DNA of 64,000 bases from JAWPMT01 sp965227935. GTDB taxonomy: Bacteria > Bacteroidota > Bacteroidia > Cytophagales > Cyclobacteriaceae. The DNA is taken from positions 1,860,001 to 1,924,000 of the forward strand of contig CBDDGS010000055.1 of NCBI GenBank assembly GCA_965227935.1. Direction: 5' to 3'. Below the pieces are notes generated by a model. The model worked only from the letters and a program-made list of their open reading frames with translations. It was not told the origin of the DNA and did no database searches. Shown here one piece after another: positions 32,824 to 40,874 of this stretch. A program made the translations under genes and the position numbers. Within the stretch, counting starts at the first letter, position 1; every line of letters starts with the position of its first letter.

Positions 32824-33921
32824 TTGAAGTACTTCCTCATAGCGGGTGAGAGGTCTGGCGACCAGCACGGGGCCAATCTGATCAGGGCGATAGCCAAGAT
32901 GGACACTAGCGCCACTTTTGTGGGGATCGGAGGAGATGCCATGCAGCAAGCGGGTATGGATCTATTGATCCACTACCGCTCTATGTCTTACATGGGCCTT
33001 ATAGAGGTGCTCAGGCATCTCCCAGCCGTCTTGAGGAATATGCGGGATGCCAAGCGATTAGTGCGCGAATACAACCCCGACGTGTTGGTCTTGATCGATT
33101 TCGCGGCCTTCAACATGAAGATCGCCCGTCATGCGCATAGTATTGGACTCAAGACAGCCTATTACATCTCTCCTAAGGTGTGGGCGTGGAATGAGAAGCG
33201 CGTAAGCAGTATCAAGAAATACATTGACCAACTGTACTGTATCCTGCCTTTCGAAGTGGAGTTCTTCAGGGAGAGGGGCTACACAGCGCACTACGTGGGT
33301 AACCCCGTCGTCGAGGCTGTGGACGCCCATGTTGCGCAGGGATTGGATATTCCCGCGGACCGGAAAGTCATAGGCGTACTGCCTGGCAGTCGGTCGCACG
33401 AAGTGTCTCGCTCGATCGATGTCATTTTGCAATTGGCAGAGTTACGGCCCAGTTGGTACTTTCTCATAGCCGGTGTCACCAACTTGTCTGCCGACCTCTA
33501 TGAACCGCTGAAAGACAGTGGCAATATCAAGATGCTCTTCGAAAGAACCTACGACGTCCTCAGAGCAAGTGACGTAGCAGTTGTTACCTCAGGCACCGCC
33601 ACATTGGAGACGGCCTTAATAGGGACCCCTCAGGTTGTCTGTTATCGCACCAGTGGCTTGAATTACTTCCTAGGCAGAAGGCTCATCAGAGTGCCCTACA
33701 TATCCCTTGTGAACCTGATTGCGGACGAAGAGGTAGTTACAGAGCTACTACAGCATGATTACAATGCGCAAGATGTGGTCTCTGAACTGGACGCAATCAT
33801 CACTGCTGGACCTCGTAGAGACAAGCTTCTAAGCGGGTACAAAAAACTCCGAAATGTATTGGGTGAGCAAAGCGCCTCTGAAAATACCGCCAGCCATGTC
33901 GTAACCTTGGCGAAGAGGTAG
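32824..33921 (+). CDS. lpxB: Lipid-A-disaccharide synthase
   Basis: LpxB joins UDP-2,3-diacylglucosamine and lipid X to make the lipid A disaccharide at the inner membrane. Signatures are present in order: FLIAGERSGDQHGANLIRA at the N-terminus, MSYMGLIEVLRHLP, KTAYYISPKVWAWNEKRV, HYVGNPVVEAV, GVLPGSRSHEVSRS and VVTSGTATLETALIGTPQVV. The length of 365 residues is normal. Initiation is at TTG (32824), since the conserved start KYFLIAGERSG leaves no nearby ATG. It lies 33 bases after queD and converges on clpX with a gap of only 4 bases. Confidence 0.94.
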   Translation: MKYFLIAGERSGDQHGANLIRAIAKMDTSATFVGIGGDAMQQAGMDLLIHYRSMSYMGLIEVLRHLPAVLRNMRDAKRLVREYNPDVLVLIDFAAFNMKIARHAHSIGLKTAYYISPKVWAWNEKRVSSIKKYIDQLYCILPFEVEFFRERGYTAHYVGNPVVEAVDAHVAQGLDIPADRKVIGVLPGSRSHEVSRSIDVILQLAELRPSWYFLIAGVTNLSADLYEPLKDSGNIKMLFERTYDVLRASDVAVVTSGTATLETALIGTPQVVCYRTSGLNYFLGRRLIRVPYISLVNLIADEEVVTELLQHDYNAQDVVSELDAIITAGPRRDKLLSGYKKLRNVLGEQSASENTASHVVTLAKR

Positions 33922-33925
33922 CTCT

Positions 33926-35152
33926 CTAAGCTGCTTTCAGCTTATTGAATTTCGACTTTTCGAATTTCTCCTCAGCGTAATCGCGGGTGATCAGCACCTC
34001 TTTCAGATCCGAAGACGGGATCTCAAACATGGCATCCGTAATGATCACTTCGAAGATGGAGCGCAAGCCTCGAGCTCCGAGTTTGAATTCCACTGCTCTG
34101 GCGACGATATAGTCTAGTGCCTCATCATCCAGTACCAGCTTCACGCCCTCCATTTCGAACAGCTTCGTGTACTGCTTGATCAGGGCATTCTTGGGCTCCT
34201 TGAGGATGCGCTTAAGCGCAACATCGTTGAGAGGGTCGAGATGGGTCAGCACCGGTAGACGGCCGATCAATTCAGGGATCAGCCCAAAGCTCTTCAAATC
34301 CTGCGCAGTGATATACTGCAGCAGATTGTCCTTGTCAATATTGGCGAAGTCATCATCGTCGGCGCCCACGAAACCAATCGGTCGTGTGTTGAGACGGTTG
34401 CCGATGTGACGTTCGATGCCATCAAAAGCACCACCGCAGATGAAGAGAATATTCTCTGTGTTCACAGAGATCATTTTCTGATCAGGGTGCTTTCTACCAC
34501 CCTGTGGAGGTACATTGACAGAAGTACCCTCCAGTAGCTTAAGGAGCGCCTGCTGTACGCCCTCACCGCTCACATCACGTGTGATGGAGGGGTTGTCAGA
34601 CTTACGGGCAATCTTGTCCAACTCGTCGATATAGACAATGCCGCGCTCTGCAGCTTCCACCTCGTAATTGGCGGCCTGCAGCAGTCTTGTCAGGATGCTC
34701 TCCACATCCTCGCCGACGTATCCTGCCTCAGTGAGGACTGTCGCGTCAGCAATACAGAAAGGTACCTGGAGGATCTTGGCCAGCGTACGTGCCAGATAAG
34801 TCTTCCCGGTACCTGTCTGTCCCACCATGATGATATTAGACTTCTCGATGACTACCTCATCCGAAGTCTTGTTCTGCATCAGGCGTTTATAATGATTATA
34901 TACCGCAACCGACATGTATTTCTTTGCCTCATCCTGACCGATCACAAATTCGTCAAGGTGACGCTTCATGTCGATGGGTTTGATCAGGTTGAAACTAGGT
35001 GCTTCAGGATCATCTTTGGTCTTGAGTTCCTCATTTAGGATCTGCTGGGCCTGGGTAATGCACTTATCACAGATATGTGCATGGATGCCCGAGATCATGA
35101 GATCCACATCCTTTTTATTCCTTCCGCAAAAACTACATGTCACTTGGGCCAT
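33926..35152 (-). CDS. clpX: ATP-dependent Clp protease ATPase subunit ClpX
   Basis: ClpX is the AAA+ unfoldase that feeds substrates to ClpP. The N-terminal zinc-binding domain has Cys6, Cys9, Cys28 and Cys31 (CSFC and CDKC). The ATPase core has Walker A in MVGQTGTGKTYLARTLA, the pore loop TEAGYVGEDVESIL, Walker B in IVYIDELDKIA, and the RDVSGEGVQQALLKLLEG segment. The C-terminal domain (DEALDYIVARAVEFKLGARG) is intact, and the length of 408 residues is standard. It starts 3 bases after the clpP stop on the same strand, giving the classical tig-clpP-clpX order. Confidence 0.96.
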   Translation of the reverse strand: MAQVTCSFCGRNKKDVDLMISGIHAHICDKCITQAQQILNEELKTKDDPEAPSFNLIKPIDMKRHLDEFVIGQDEAKKYMSVAVYNHYKRLMQNKTSDEVVIEKSNIIMVGQTGTGKTYLARTLAKILQVPFCIADATVLTEAGYVGEDVESILTRLLQAANYEVEAAERGIVYIDELDKIARKSDNPSITRDVSGEGVQQALLKLLEGTSVNVPPQGGRKHPDQKMISVNTENILFICGGAFDGIERHIGNRLNTRPIGFVGADDDDFANIDKDNLLQYITAQDLKSFGLIPELIGRLPVLTHLDPLNDVALKRILKEPKNALIKQYTKLFEMEGVKLVLDDEALDYIVARAVEFKLGARGLRSIFEVIITDAMFEIPSSDLKEVLITRDYAEEKFEKSKFNKLKAA

Positions 35153-35155
35153 AGG

Positions 35156-35824
35156 CTACTTTTTGATTAGTACTTCGTCGATCAGGCCATATTCCTTGGC
35201 CTCGGTAGCTCGCATCCAATAGTCTCGGTCAGAGTCTTTCTCTATCTCCTCATACGTTTTCCCGGTATGATTGGCCAGGATAGTATAGAGATCTTTGCGG
35301 AGTTCCTGCATTTGCTTCAGGGTGATTTCCATATCCCTGGATTGTCCCTGCATTCCTCCACTCGGCTGGTGGATCATGATGCGTGCGTGAGGAAGCGCCG
35401 AACGCTTGCCTTTCGCACCACCAGACATCAAGACTGCGCCCATTGAGGCAGCCATACCGGTACATATTGTCGCTACGTCAGGACCGACGTATTGCATCGT
35501 ATCATACATGCCAAGACCAGCGTAGACTGAGCCTCCCGGACTATTGATGTACAACAGGATATCTTTCTTCGCATCCACAGACTCGAGAAACAGCAACTGA
35601 GCTGTGATGATATTGGCGATATTCTCTTCTACCTGCATACCCAGGAATATGATCCTGTCCATGATCAAGCGGGAGAAAACATCGATCTCCGCAAACCTGG
35701 TCGGACGTTCTTCGATGACCGACCGGGTCATGTTTTCTACTGTGTTGGTGTATCTGTCTACAGAAAGACCGTTAAGACCCTGCGCCTTAACAGCGTATTT
35801 TCTGAATTCTTCCTTATCTATCAT
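35156..35824 (-). CDS. clpP: ATP-dependent Clp protease proteolytic subunit
   Basis: ClpP forms the tetradecameric serine protease chamber. The catalytic Ser127 is in TICTGMAASMGAVLMSGG, His152 in LPHARIMIHQPSGG, and the catalytic Asp lies in the EKDSDRDYWM region. The LLYINSPGGSVYAGLGMYDT segment is standard. At 222 residues it includes a somewhat long N-terminal propeptide-like stretch (about the first 30 residues), as in other Bacteroidota. The gene lies downstream of tig but is separated from it by a 383-base gap with repeats and a hairpin. clpX follows after 3 bases. Confidence 0.96.
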   Translation of the reverse strand: MIDKEEFRKYAVKAQGLNGLSVDRYTNTVENMTRSVIEERPTRFAEIDVFSRLIMDRIIFLGMQVEENIANIITAQLLFLESVDAKKDILLYINSPGGSVYAGLGMYDTMQYVGPDVATICTGMAASMGAVLMSGGAKGKRSALPHARIMIHQPSGGMQGQSRDMEITLKQMQELRKDLYTILANHTGKTYEEIEKDSDRDYWMRATEAKEYGLIDEVLIKK

Positions 35825-35853
35825 AGGATATTTTGGGGCTGAGTAACAAAAAT

Positions 35854-35885
35854 AAAAAAGTCCATCTGAACTGACGGACTTTTTC
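35854..35885. terminator. Hairpin with flanking A and T runs between tig and clpP
   Basis: AAAAAGTCC (from 35855) pairs with GGACTTTTT (to 35884) around a 12-base loop, so on either strand it has the shape of a rho-independent terminator. On the minus strand it lies 30 bases upstream of clpP and would end or attenuate a transcript coming from tig. Confidence 0.6.
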
Positions 35886-36207
35886 TTAACCGAATCCTTC
35901 GGCTTCTAGTTCTGTGTGTCTTGATTTCTCTGAGATATCGGCCTGAAACTCACACTCACACGCCTCTCTCACACTTCCGCCGTAACCCTCAAGGCGAAGG
36001 CAGGCTCTGCTGCGACCGTCCATGGCACGTGAGTCCTGGCCGGTGGAGACACCGGCTCATCATCGCACCTCCGTGCTTAAAATCCAGGTTAAAGTTCGAG
36101 GTCCCACGTTCACTACCGAAACCAGGGACTGACAATCAATTTCAACTTCTCAACCCCTAAACTTCTCAACCAAACTCTAAACTCTCAACCCTTCAACTCT
36201 AAACTCC
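35886..36207. other. Non-coding tig-clpP gap with degenerate pyrimidine/purine repeats
   Basis: No gene is visible in these 322 bases. The part nearest tig (about 36138-36207) is low-complexity: on the minus strand it is a string of imperfect units such as GTTTAGAGTT and GGTTGAGAAG. The middle is GC-rich and has short dyads, for example CCGGTGGAGACACCGG near 36040-36055. I see no protein pattern in any frame. Confidence 0.55.
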
Positions 36208-37545
36208 TTACAGCTTCGATACCTGCTTTTGAAACTCATCAAGCGTGACTTCCTTCTCCTTCTTGGAGATCTCGCCCTTGATGTAGTCCATGATTTTCTG
36301 AGTCAGCACCTGGTTGTACACCTTTCGATAGTTGTCGCCCTCTTCACCTTGTAGGTAGTTGTTGGCAAACTGGTCGAGCTGATCGCCAAGTTGGGCGGCG
36401 ATGGCCGGCCCGCCAAACTGCTGGAGGATCTGGTTCTTTGCTTCCTCAAAGACCTCCTCATGTTCAGCTTTGATATCCTGGCTCTTCGCGACCTGCCCAC
36501 TGATCAGTGACCATTGTAGCTCACGATTGTACATTTCGTACTCGTGCTCGACGAGCTCTTCCGTCATCTTCTCATTGGTCTCGACAAGCCAGCGCTTCAG
36601 GAAGTTGTCTGGCAGGGCAATTTTAGCCTTTTCTCGCAGGTAGTCCTTTATCTTGTATTCGAAGAGCTGATCTGATTCCCTATCGTAGTTTTTGGACACG
36701 GTCTCTTTCACCTTTTCCCTGAACTCCTCTTCTGTCTTCACGGCCTCCGGCCCAAAAGTCTTGTCAAAGAGCTCCTGATTCAGTTCGCTCGGCACCACGT
36801 GCTTGATAGAAGCAATGGTGAAGTCAAACTTGTTCTTAGCGGCCTTGAGCTGATCCTCGGTCATGCCCGCTATTCTCTTTAGATACTCGGCGTCAGTGAA
36901 GAATTTCTTACTATCCACCTGGACGGTATCACCGACCTTCGCTCCGATGAGCTTGGAATTTCCAGCCTTCTGACATTCCTTGAGGTCGATGGTGAGGTCA
37001 TCGCGATCGATTTCAGCAGCCTCTGATACGAGCTTACCGGTGATCATATCATCCGCGGCGACGACTTCCGTGCTGGACTCCTCTCCAAACTGTCTCTTGA
37101 GTCTGTCGATGGTATCGTCCATCACCTTCTTGTCCACCTTGATTTTGAAGTAGTCGATCTTTACCTTCTTATCGATCTTCAGATCAAACTCATCAGCGTA
37201 CCCGACATCGTATTTGAACTCGAAGTCTTTCTGATTATCCCAGTCCAATTGCGAGATCTCCTCTCGTACAGGCAAAGGCTCTCCGAGAAATTGTAGGTCG
37301 CTCTCCTGGAGGTATTTAGACAAGTTTTCGCTGAGGATCCGATTGATCTCCTCTACGACGAAGGATTGACCATACATCTTCTTGATCAGTCCAGGGGGCA
37401 CTTTTCCGGGCCGAAAACCTTTGAGGTTGGCTTTCTTGCTGTAGTCCTTGATTTTTTGGTCGACACCCGGTTGATAATCCTCTTCGTTTACTTTAATTTT
37501 AATTAAAGCTTCATTGTTTTCAGTTTTATCAAGCGATATATCCAC
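36208..37545 (-). CDS. tig: Trigger factor, ribosome-associated chaperone
   Basis: Trigger factor binds near the ribosomal exit tunnel and helps nascent chains fold. The N-terminal ribosome-binding signature is seen at YSKKANLKGFRPGKVPPGLI (residues ~35-54). A middle region of about 90 residues takes the place of the FKBP-type isomerase domain but is divergent in sequence (TGKLVSEAAEIDRDDLTIDL), as is common in Bacteroidota. The helical C-terminal chaperone domain is long and charged and ends EKEVTLDEFQKQVSKL. The length of 445 residues is standard. It is upstream of clpP and clpX on the same strand. Confidence 0.92.
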   Translation of the reverse strand: MDISLDKTENNEALIKIKVNEEDYQPGVDQKIKDYSKKANLKGFRPGKVPPGLIKKMYGQSFVVEEINRILSENLSKYLQESDLQFLGEPLPVREEISQLDWDNQKDFEFKYDVGYADEFDLKIDKKVKIDYFKIKVDKKVMDDTIDRLKRQFGEESSTEVVAADDMITGKLVSEAAEIDRDDLTIDLKECQKAGNSKLIGAKVGDTVQVDSKKFFTDAEYLKRIAGMTEDQLKAAKNKFDFTIASIKHVVPSELNQELFDKTFGPEAVKTEEEFREKVKETVSKNYDRESDQLFEYKIKDYLREKAKIALPDNFLKRWLVETNEKMTEELVEHEYEMYNRELQWSLISGQVAKSQDIKAEHEEVFEEAKNQILQQFGGPAIAAQLGDQLDQFANNYLQGEEGDNYRKVYNQVLTQKIMDYIKGEISKKEKEVTLDEFQKQVSKL

Positions 37546-37570
37546 AATTGAACAGATTTAGTAGTCTTTT

Positions 37571-37611
37571 AAAAACGAAAAACCCTCTCATGGTTGTTTA
37601 CCGAGAGAGGG
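37571..37611 (-). terminator. Rho-independent terminator after tRNA-Leu
   Basis: On the minus strand CCCTCTC pairs with GAGAGGG around an inner GGT/ACC helix, followed by TTTTTCGTTTTT. It starts 7 bases past the 3' end of tRNA-Leu and lies 25 bases ahead of tig, insulating the chaperone gene from the tRNA promoter. Confidence 0.85.
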
Positions 37612-37617
37612 CACAAG

Positions 37618-37699
37618 TGCGGATGGAGGGACTCGAACCCCCATGCCTCGCGGCGCTAGATCCTAAGTCTAGTGCGTCTACCAATTTCGCCACATCCGC
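37618..37699 (-). tRNA. tRNA-Leu (anticodon UAG)
   Basis: On the minus strand the 82-base gene folds with a 7-bp acceptor stem (GCGGATG / CATCCGC) and discriminator A. The D-arm is TGGCGAAATTGGTAGACGCA, and the anticodon stem CTAGA / TCTAG encloses the loop CTTAGGA with anticodon TAG. A variable arm with the GCGCCGCGAGGC region typical of class II tRNAs and the T-arm GGGGGTTCGAGTCCCTC follow. The 3' CCA is not encoded. It would read CUA and CUG codons. A -7 element lies upstream and a terminator downstream. Confidence 0.96.
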
Positions 37700-37710
37700 A
37701 AAATAGGATG

Positions 37711-37718
37711 CAAAGGTA
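37711..37718 (-). promoter_or_regulatory. Candidate -7 promoter element for tRNA-Leu
   Basis: On the minus strand TACCTTTG matches TAnnTTTG and ends 11 bases before the 5' end of the tRNA, a good distance for a short precursor leader. It lies in the 68-base gap shared with the divergent RelA/SpoT gene. Confidence 0.5.
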
Positions 37719-37767
37719 TACAAAAATTGTTTCACAGAAACAGGAAAAGATATTTCGTAAACGATAG

Positions 37768-39981
37768 ATGCTGGACACGCAAATAGAGGAAGAGAAGAAG
37801 GAGGTACTGCGGAGATATAGGTTGCTATTGCGCCACGCAAAACCCGTTTTGAAAGAGGATGATCAGGCGATCATCAAGAAGGCTTTCAATACGGCAATGA
37901 AGGCCCACGAAGGGATGCGTAGGAGGTCGGGGGAGCCTTATATATTTCACCCCATTGCCGTGGCATTCATATGTGTCGATGAAATTGGCCTTGGCACTAC
38001 ATCGATTGTTTCCGCCCTGCTACATGATGTCGTAGAGGATACTGAAATGCAGCTGTCTGATATCGAGCGACTGTTCAATAGCAAGGTGGCTCGCATTATC
38101 GATGGCCTCACGAAAATCTCAGGCGTCTTTGATCAGGGATCCTCCCAGCAGGCGGAGAATTTCCGCAAGATGATCCTGACCCTCTCCGAGGACGTACGTG
38201 TCATTTTGATCAAGCTGGCAGATCGGCTGCACAATATGCGGACGTTGGATTCCATGCCGCGTGACAAGCAGCTGAAGATCGCTTCGGAGACGAAGTATAT
38301 CTATGCACCACTCGCACACAGACTGGGGTTATATGCCATCAAGTCAGAGCTGGAAGACCTGTGCTTGAAGTACACAGATCAGGAAGTTTACAGCGACATA
38401 GCTTCCCGCATCAATGCCACGAAGCAAGCGAGGAATAAGTTCATACGTAATTTCATCAAGCCCATCAAGGAGTCTTTGGACAAGATGGGTGTGGAGTACG
38501 AGATCAAAGGTCGACCCAAGTCTATCCACTCTATATGGACCAAGATGCAAAAGCAAGGGGTCTCCTTTGACGAGGTCTACGATCTCTTTGCCATTCGGAT
38601 CATCATGGATACCGAGCCTGTCAACGAAAAGGCCCTTTGCTGGCAAGTGTACTCGGTGGTGACAGATTTCTATCAGCCCAACCCCGAGCGCCTACGCGAT
38701 TGGATTAGTATTCCGAAGGCCAATGGTTATGAGTCGCTGCACACCACGGTCATGAGTGACATCGGGCAGTGGGTAGAGGTCCAAATCCGCACCAAGCGCA
38801 TGGACGATATCGCCGAGAAGGGTTATGCTGCCCATTGGAAGTATAAGGAGAGCAACGACGGAGGCGCCGAGATGGGACTCGAGATGTGGATTGCCAAAGT
38901 GCGTGACGTGCTCGAGCAAAATGATTCGTCGGCAATTGAGTTTGTCGATGACTTCCGATCCAACTTATACAATGAAGAGGTTTTCACCTTCACTCCGAAG
39001 GGTGACCTGATCACCTTGCCCAGTGGCGCTACTACATTGGATTTCGCATTTGATATTCACACGGAGATCGGTGTCCGTTGCATCGGGGCCAAGGTCAATC
39101 AGAGACTGGTACCACTCAACTACAAATTCAAGAATGGCGACCAGGTGGAGATTCTCACCAGCAAGAAACAGAAGCCCAATGAAGATTGGCTGAAGTATGT
39201 CGTCAGCGGGAAGGCGAGAAACGGGATCAAGGAGGCGCTCAAGGATGAGAAGAAGATGTTTGCCGCTGAAGGAAAGGAAGTAGTGAAGCGCAAGCTGAAG
39301 CAAATAAAAGTGCCCTTCGACCAGTCCACGCTGAACAGAATGGTGTCTTTCTTCAATGTACCCACCCCCACGGATCTCTTCTTTCTTGTTGGGAAAGGCA
39401 AGATTGACCACAGCGAGCTGAAGAAGTTTCACGATACCGAGGAGAAGGTGAGCGCTCCCCCTGCACCACAGGAGTCTGTCCACACGAGGGTCCGCAAGAA
39501 GCCTCAGGCAGATCCTAAAGAGGACTTGCTATTGATCGGGGACAATTTGGATGTCGTGGACTATAAGCTATCGAGGTGCTGCAATCCTATTCCGGGCGAC
39601 GATGTTTTTGGATTCATTACTGTTTCAGAGGGGATCAAGATCCATCGTACCAACTGTCCCAATGCCCCCGGGCTACTGTCCAATTACGGATACCGTGTCG
39701 TCAAGGCAAAGTGGAGCTCAAAGAAGGATTCGACTTTCGAGGCTGCGATCAAGATTATCGGTACCGACCGCATTGGATTGATCAACGATGTCTCCAATGT
39801 TATTTCTAGTGAGCTCAAGATCAATATGCGCGCGATGACGATCAATACCGAGGGTGGCATCTTTGAAGGAGAGATCCAGCTGTATGTGGAAGATACAAGC
39901 CATCTCGATTTGATGATCAGGAAGTTGGAGAACGTGGAAGGGGTGCTAAATGTCTCCAGACACAACAAAAATGAGATGTAA
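37768..39981 (+). CDS. Bifunctional (p)ppGpp synthetase/hydrolase, RelA/SpoT family
   Basis: The enzyme makes and degrades the alarmone (p)ppGpp. Domain order: an HD hydrolase with intact metal-binding residues (GEPYIFHPIAVA, SALLHDVVEDTEMQ, LIKLADRLHNMRTL); a synthetase with EIKGRPKSIHSIWTKM, YDLFAIRII and PERLRDWISIPKANGYESLH; a TGS domain (EEVFTFTPKGDLITLPSGAT); and a C-terminal ACT domain (IGTDRIGLINDVSNVISSEL). The RLRD residues in the synthetase match the basic RxKD type of bifunctional enzymes rather than the acidic ExDD of synthetase-only RelA, so both activities are expected. The 737-residue length is complete. It is divergent from tRNA-Leu and followed after 20 bases by the Fur-family gene. 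Confidence 0.95.
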   Translation: MLDTQIEEEKKEVLRRYRLLLRHAKPVLKEDDQAIIKKAFNTAMKAHEGMRRRSGEPYIFHPIAVAFICVDEIGLGTTSIVSALLHDVVEDTEMQLSDIERLFNSKVARIIDGLTKISGVFDQGSSQQAENFRKMILTLSEDVRVILIKLADRLHNMRTLDSMPRDKQLKIASETKYIYAPLAHRLGLYAIKSELEDLCLKYTDQEVYSDIASRINATKQARNKFIRNFIKPIKESLDKMGVEYEIKGRPKSIHSIWTKMQKQGVSFDEVYDLFAIRIIMDTEPVNEKALCWQVYSVVTDFYQPNPERLRDWISIPKANGYESLHTTVMSDIGQWVEVQIRTKRMDDIAEKGYAAHWKYKESNDGGAEMGLEMWIAKVRDVLEQNDSSAIEFVDDFRSNLYNEEVFTFTPKGDLITLPSGATTLDFAFDIHTEIGVRCIGAKVNQRLVPLNYKFKNGDQVEILTSKKQKPNEDWLKYVVSGKARNGIKEALKDEKKMFAAEGKEVVKRKLKQIKVPFDQSTLNRMVSFFNVPTPTDLFFLVGKGKIDHSELKKFHDTEEKVSAPPAPQESVHTRVRKKPQADPKEDLLLIGDNLDVVDYKLSRCCNPIPGDDVFGFITVSEGIKIHRTNCPNAPGLLSNYGYRVVKAKWSSKKDSTFEAAIKIIGTDRIGLINDVSNVISSELKINMRAMTINTEGGIFEGEIQLYVEDTSHLDLMIRKLENVEGVLNVSRHNKNEM

Positions 39982-39989
39982 TTTCACCC

Positions 39990-39997
39990 TATCTTTG
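39990..39997 (+). promoter_or_regulatory. -7 promoter element only 4 bases before the fur start
   Basis: TATCTTTG, identical to the rRNA-operon -7 element, is followed by GCGA and then the ATG at 40002. If active, transcription would begin at or beside the start codon, making a leaderless mRNA. No good -33 element is seen. Confidence 0.45.
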
Positions 39998-40001
39998 GCG
40001 A

Positions 40002-40481
40002 ATGACGCAGGAAGAGACAATTCTCGAAGAAGTCAAGAAAATATTCACGGCATTCCTGGAAAATAAGGCGTTGCGAAAGACTCCCGAAAGGTTCGCAATC
40101 TTGGAGGAAATCTACACCCGGCAGGGTCACTTTGATGTGGAGTCGCTGTTCATTAGCATGAAAGACAGAAACTATCGAGTGAGTCGCGCCACTGTGTACA
40201 ATACACTTGATCTGTTGGTGGAGTGTGACCTTGTTTCAAAGCACCAGTTTGGAAAAAATCTGGCGCAATATGAGAAATCTTATGGCTTTCGACAGCATGA
40301 CCATCTGATTTGCACCGACTGCAACAAGGTTGTTGAATTTTGTGATCCCAGAATTCAGAATATTCAAACTACAGTGGGCAACCTGCTGGAATTCGAAGTG
40401 CTGCACCACTCGTTGATACTGTATGCTAATTGTCGCAAGCTCAATTGCGAGAACAAAGCAAACCAAACTACCGGGACATAG
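40002..40481 (+). CDS. Fur-family metal-responsive transcriptional regulator
   Basis: The 159-residue protein has the Fur layout: a winged-helix DNA-binding part (RKTPERFAILEEIYTRQGHF and YRVSRATVYNTLDLLVECDL) and a C-terminal metal-binding dimerisation part. The segment RQHDHLICTDCNKVVEFCDP holds His and the first CxxC of the structural zinc site, and the second Cys pair is in ANCRKLNCENK. Whether it is Fur (iron), Zur or PerR cannot be decided by eye. It lies 20 bases after the RelA/SpoT gene but carries its own -7-like element right at the start codon. STAS and purA follow downstream after 42 bases. Confidence 0.88.
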   Translation: MTQEETILEEVKKIFTAFLENKALRKTPERFAILEEIYTRQGHFDVESLFISMKDRNYRVSRATVYNTLDLLVECDLVSKHQFGKNLAQYEKSYGFRQHDHLICTDCNKVVEFCDPRIQNIQTTVGNLLEFEVLHHSLILYANCRKLNCENKANQTTGT

Positions 40482-40523
40482 TAGCCCGACTATCGTATTA
40501 AAAAACTACTACCCGCACACACA

Positions 40524-40868
40524 ATGACATATACACATATATTAGAAGATGACCTGTTCAAGATTGAGTTCTCAGGTGATCTTATCGGTGAGAACAAAGG
40601 ACCGGAACTTGTGGAACTGGTCAATGACGTTTTGTCCCGCAAGGCGGCGAAGTATTGCCTTGTAAATATTTCCGATGTCCGCTACATCAACTCCAGTGGC
40701 ATTGGAGTGCTCATCACCATCTTGACCAAGTTTAGAAACAAAGGAGGAGAGATGTATCTGATCAATCCTTCTGAGCACGTGAAGAAGCTATTGATCATCA
40801 CCAAGCTTCAAGCCATTTTCAATATTGTGAATTCTGAGGAGGAAGTCCTCCAGACACTCGGGAAATAA
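40524..40868 (+). CDS. STAS-domain anti-sigma-factor antagonist-like protein
   Basis: The 114-residue protein is a single STAS domain of the SpoIIAA/RsbV type. The sequence VNISDVRYINSSGIGVLITI carries the Ser (57 or 58) that is phosphorylated in partner-switching systems. The rest (RNKGGEMYLINPSEHVKKLL) follows the family. No anti-sigma kinase or PP2C phosphatase gene is beside it, so the partner is encoded elsewhere. It is cytosolic. purA starts 6 bases after its stop, so the two are probably co-transcribed, which is a common pairing in Bacteroidota to my knowledge; the reason is not known. Confidence 0.87.
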   Translation: MTYTHILEDDLFKIEFSGDLIGENKGPELVELVNDVLSRKAAKYCLVNISDVRYINSSGIGVLITILTKFRNKGGEMYLINPSEHVKKLLIITKLQAIFNIVNSEEEVLQTLGK

Positions 40869-40874
40869 AATATC

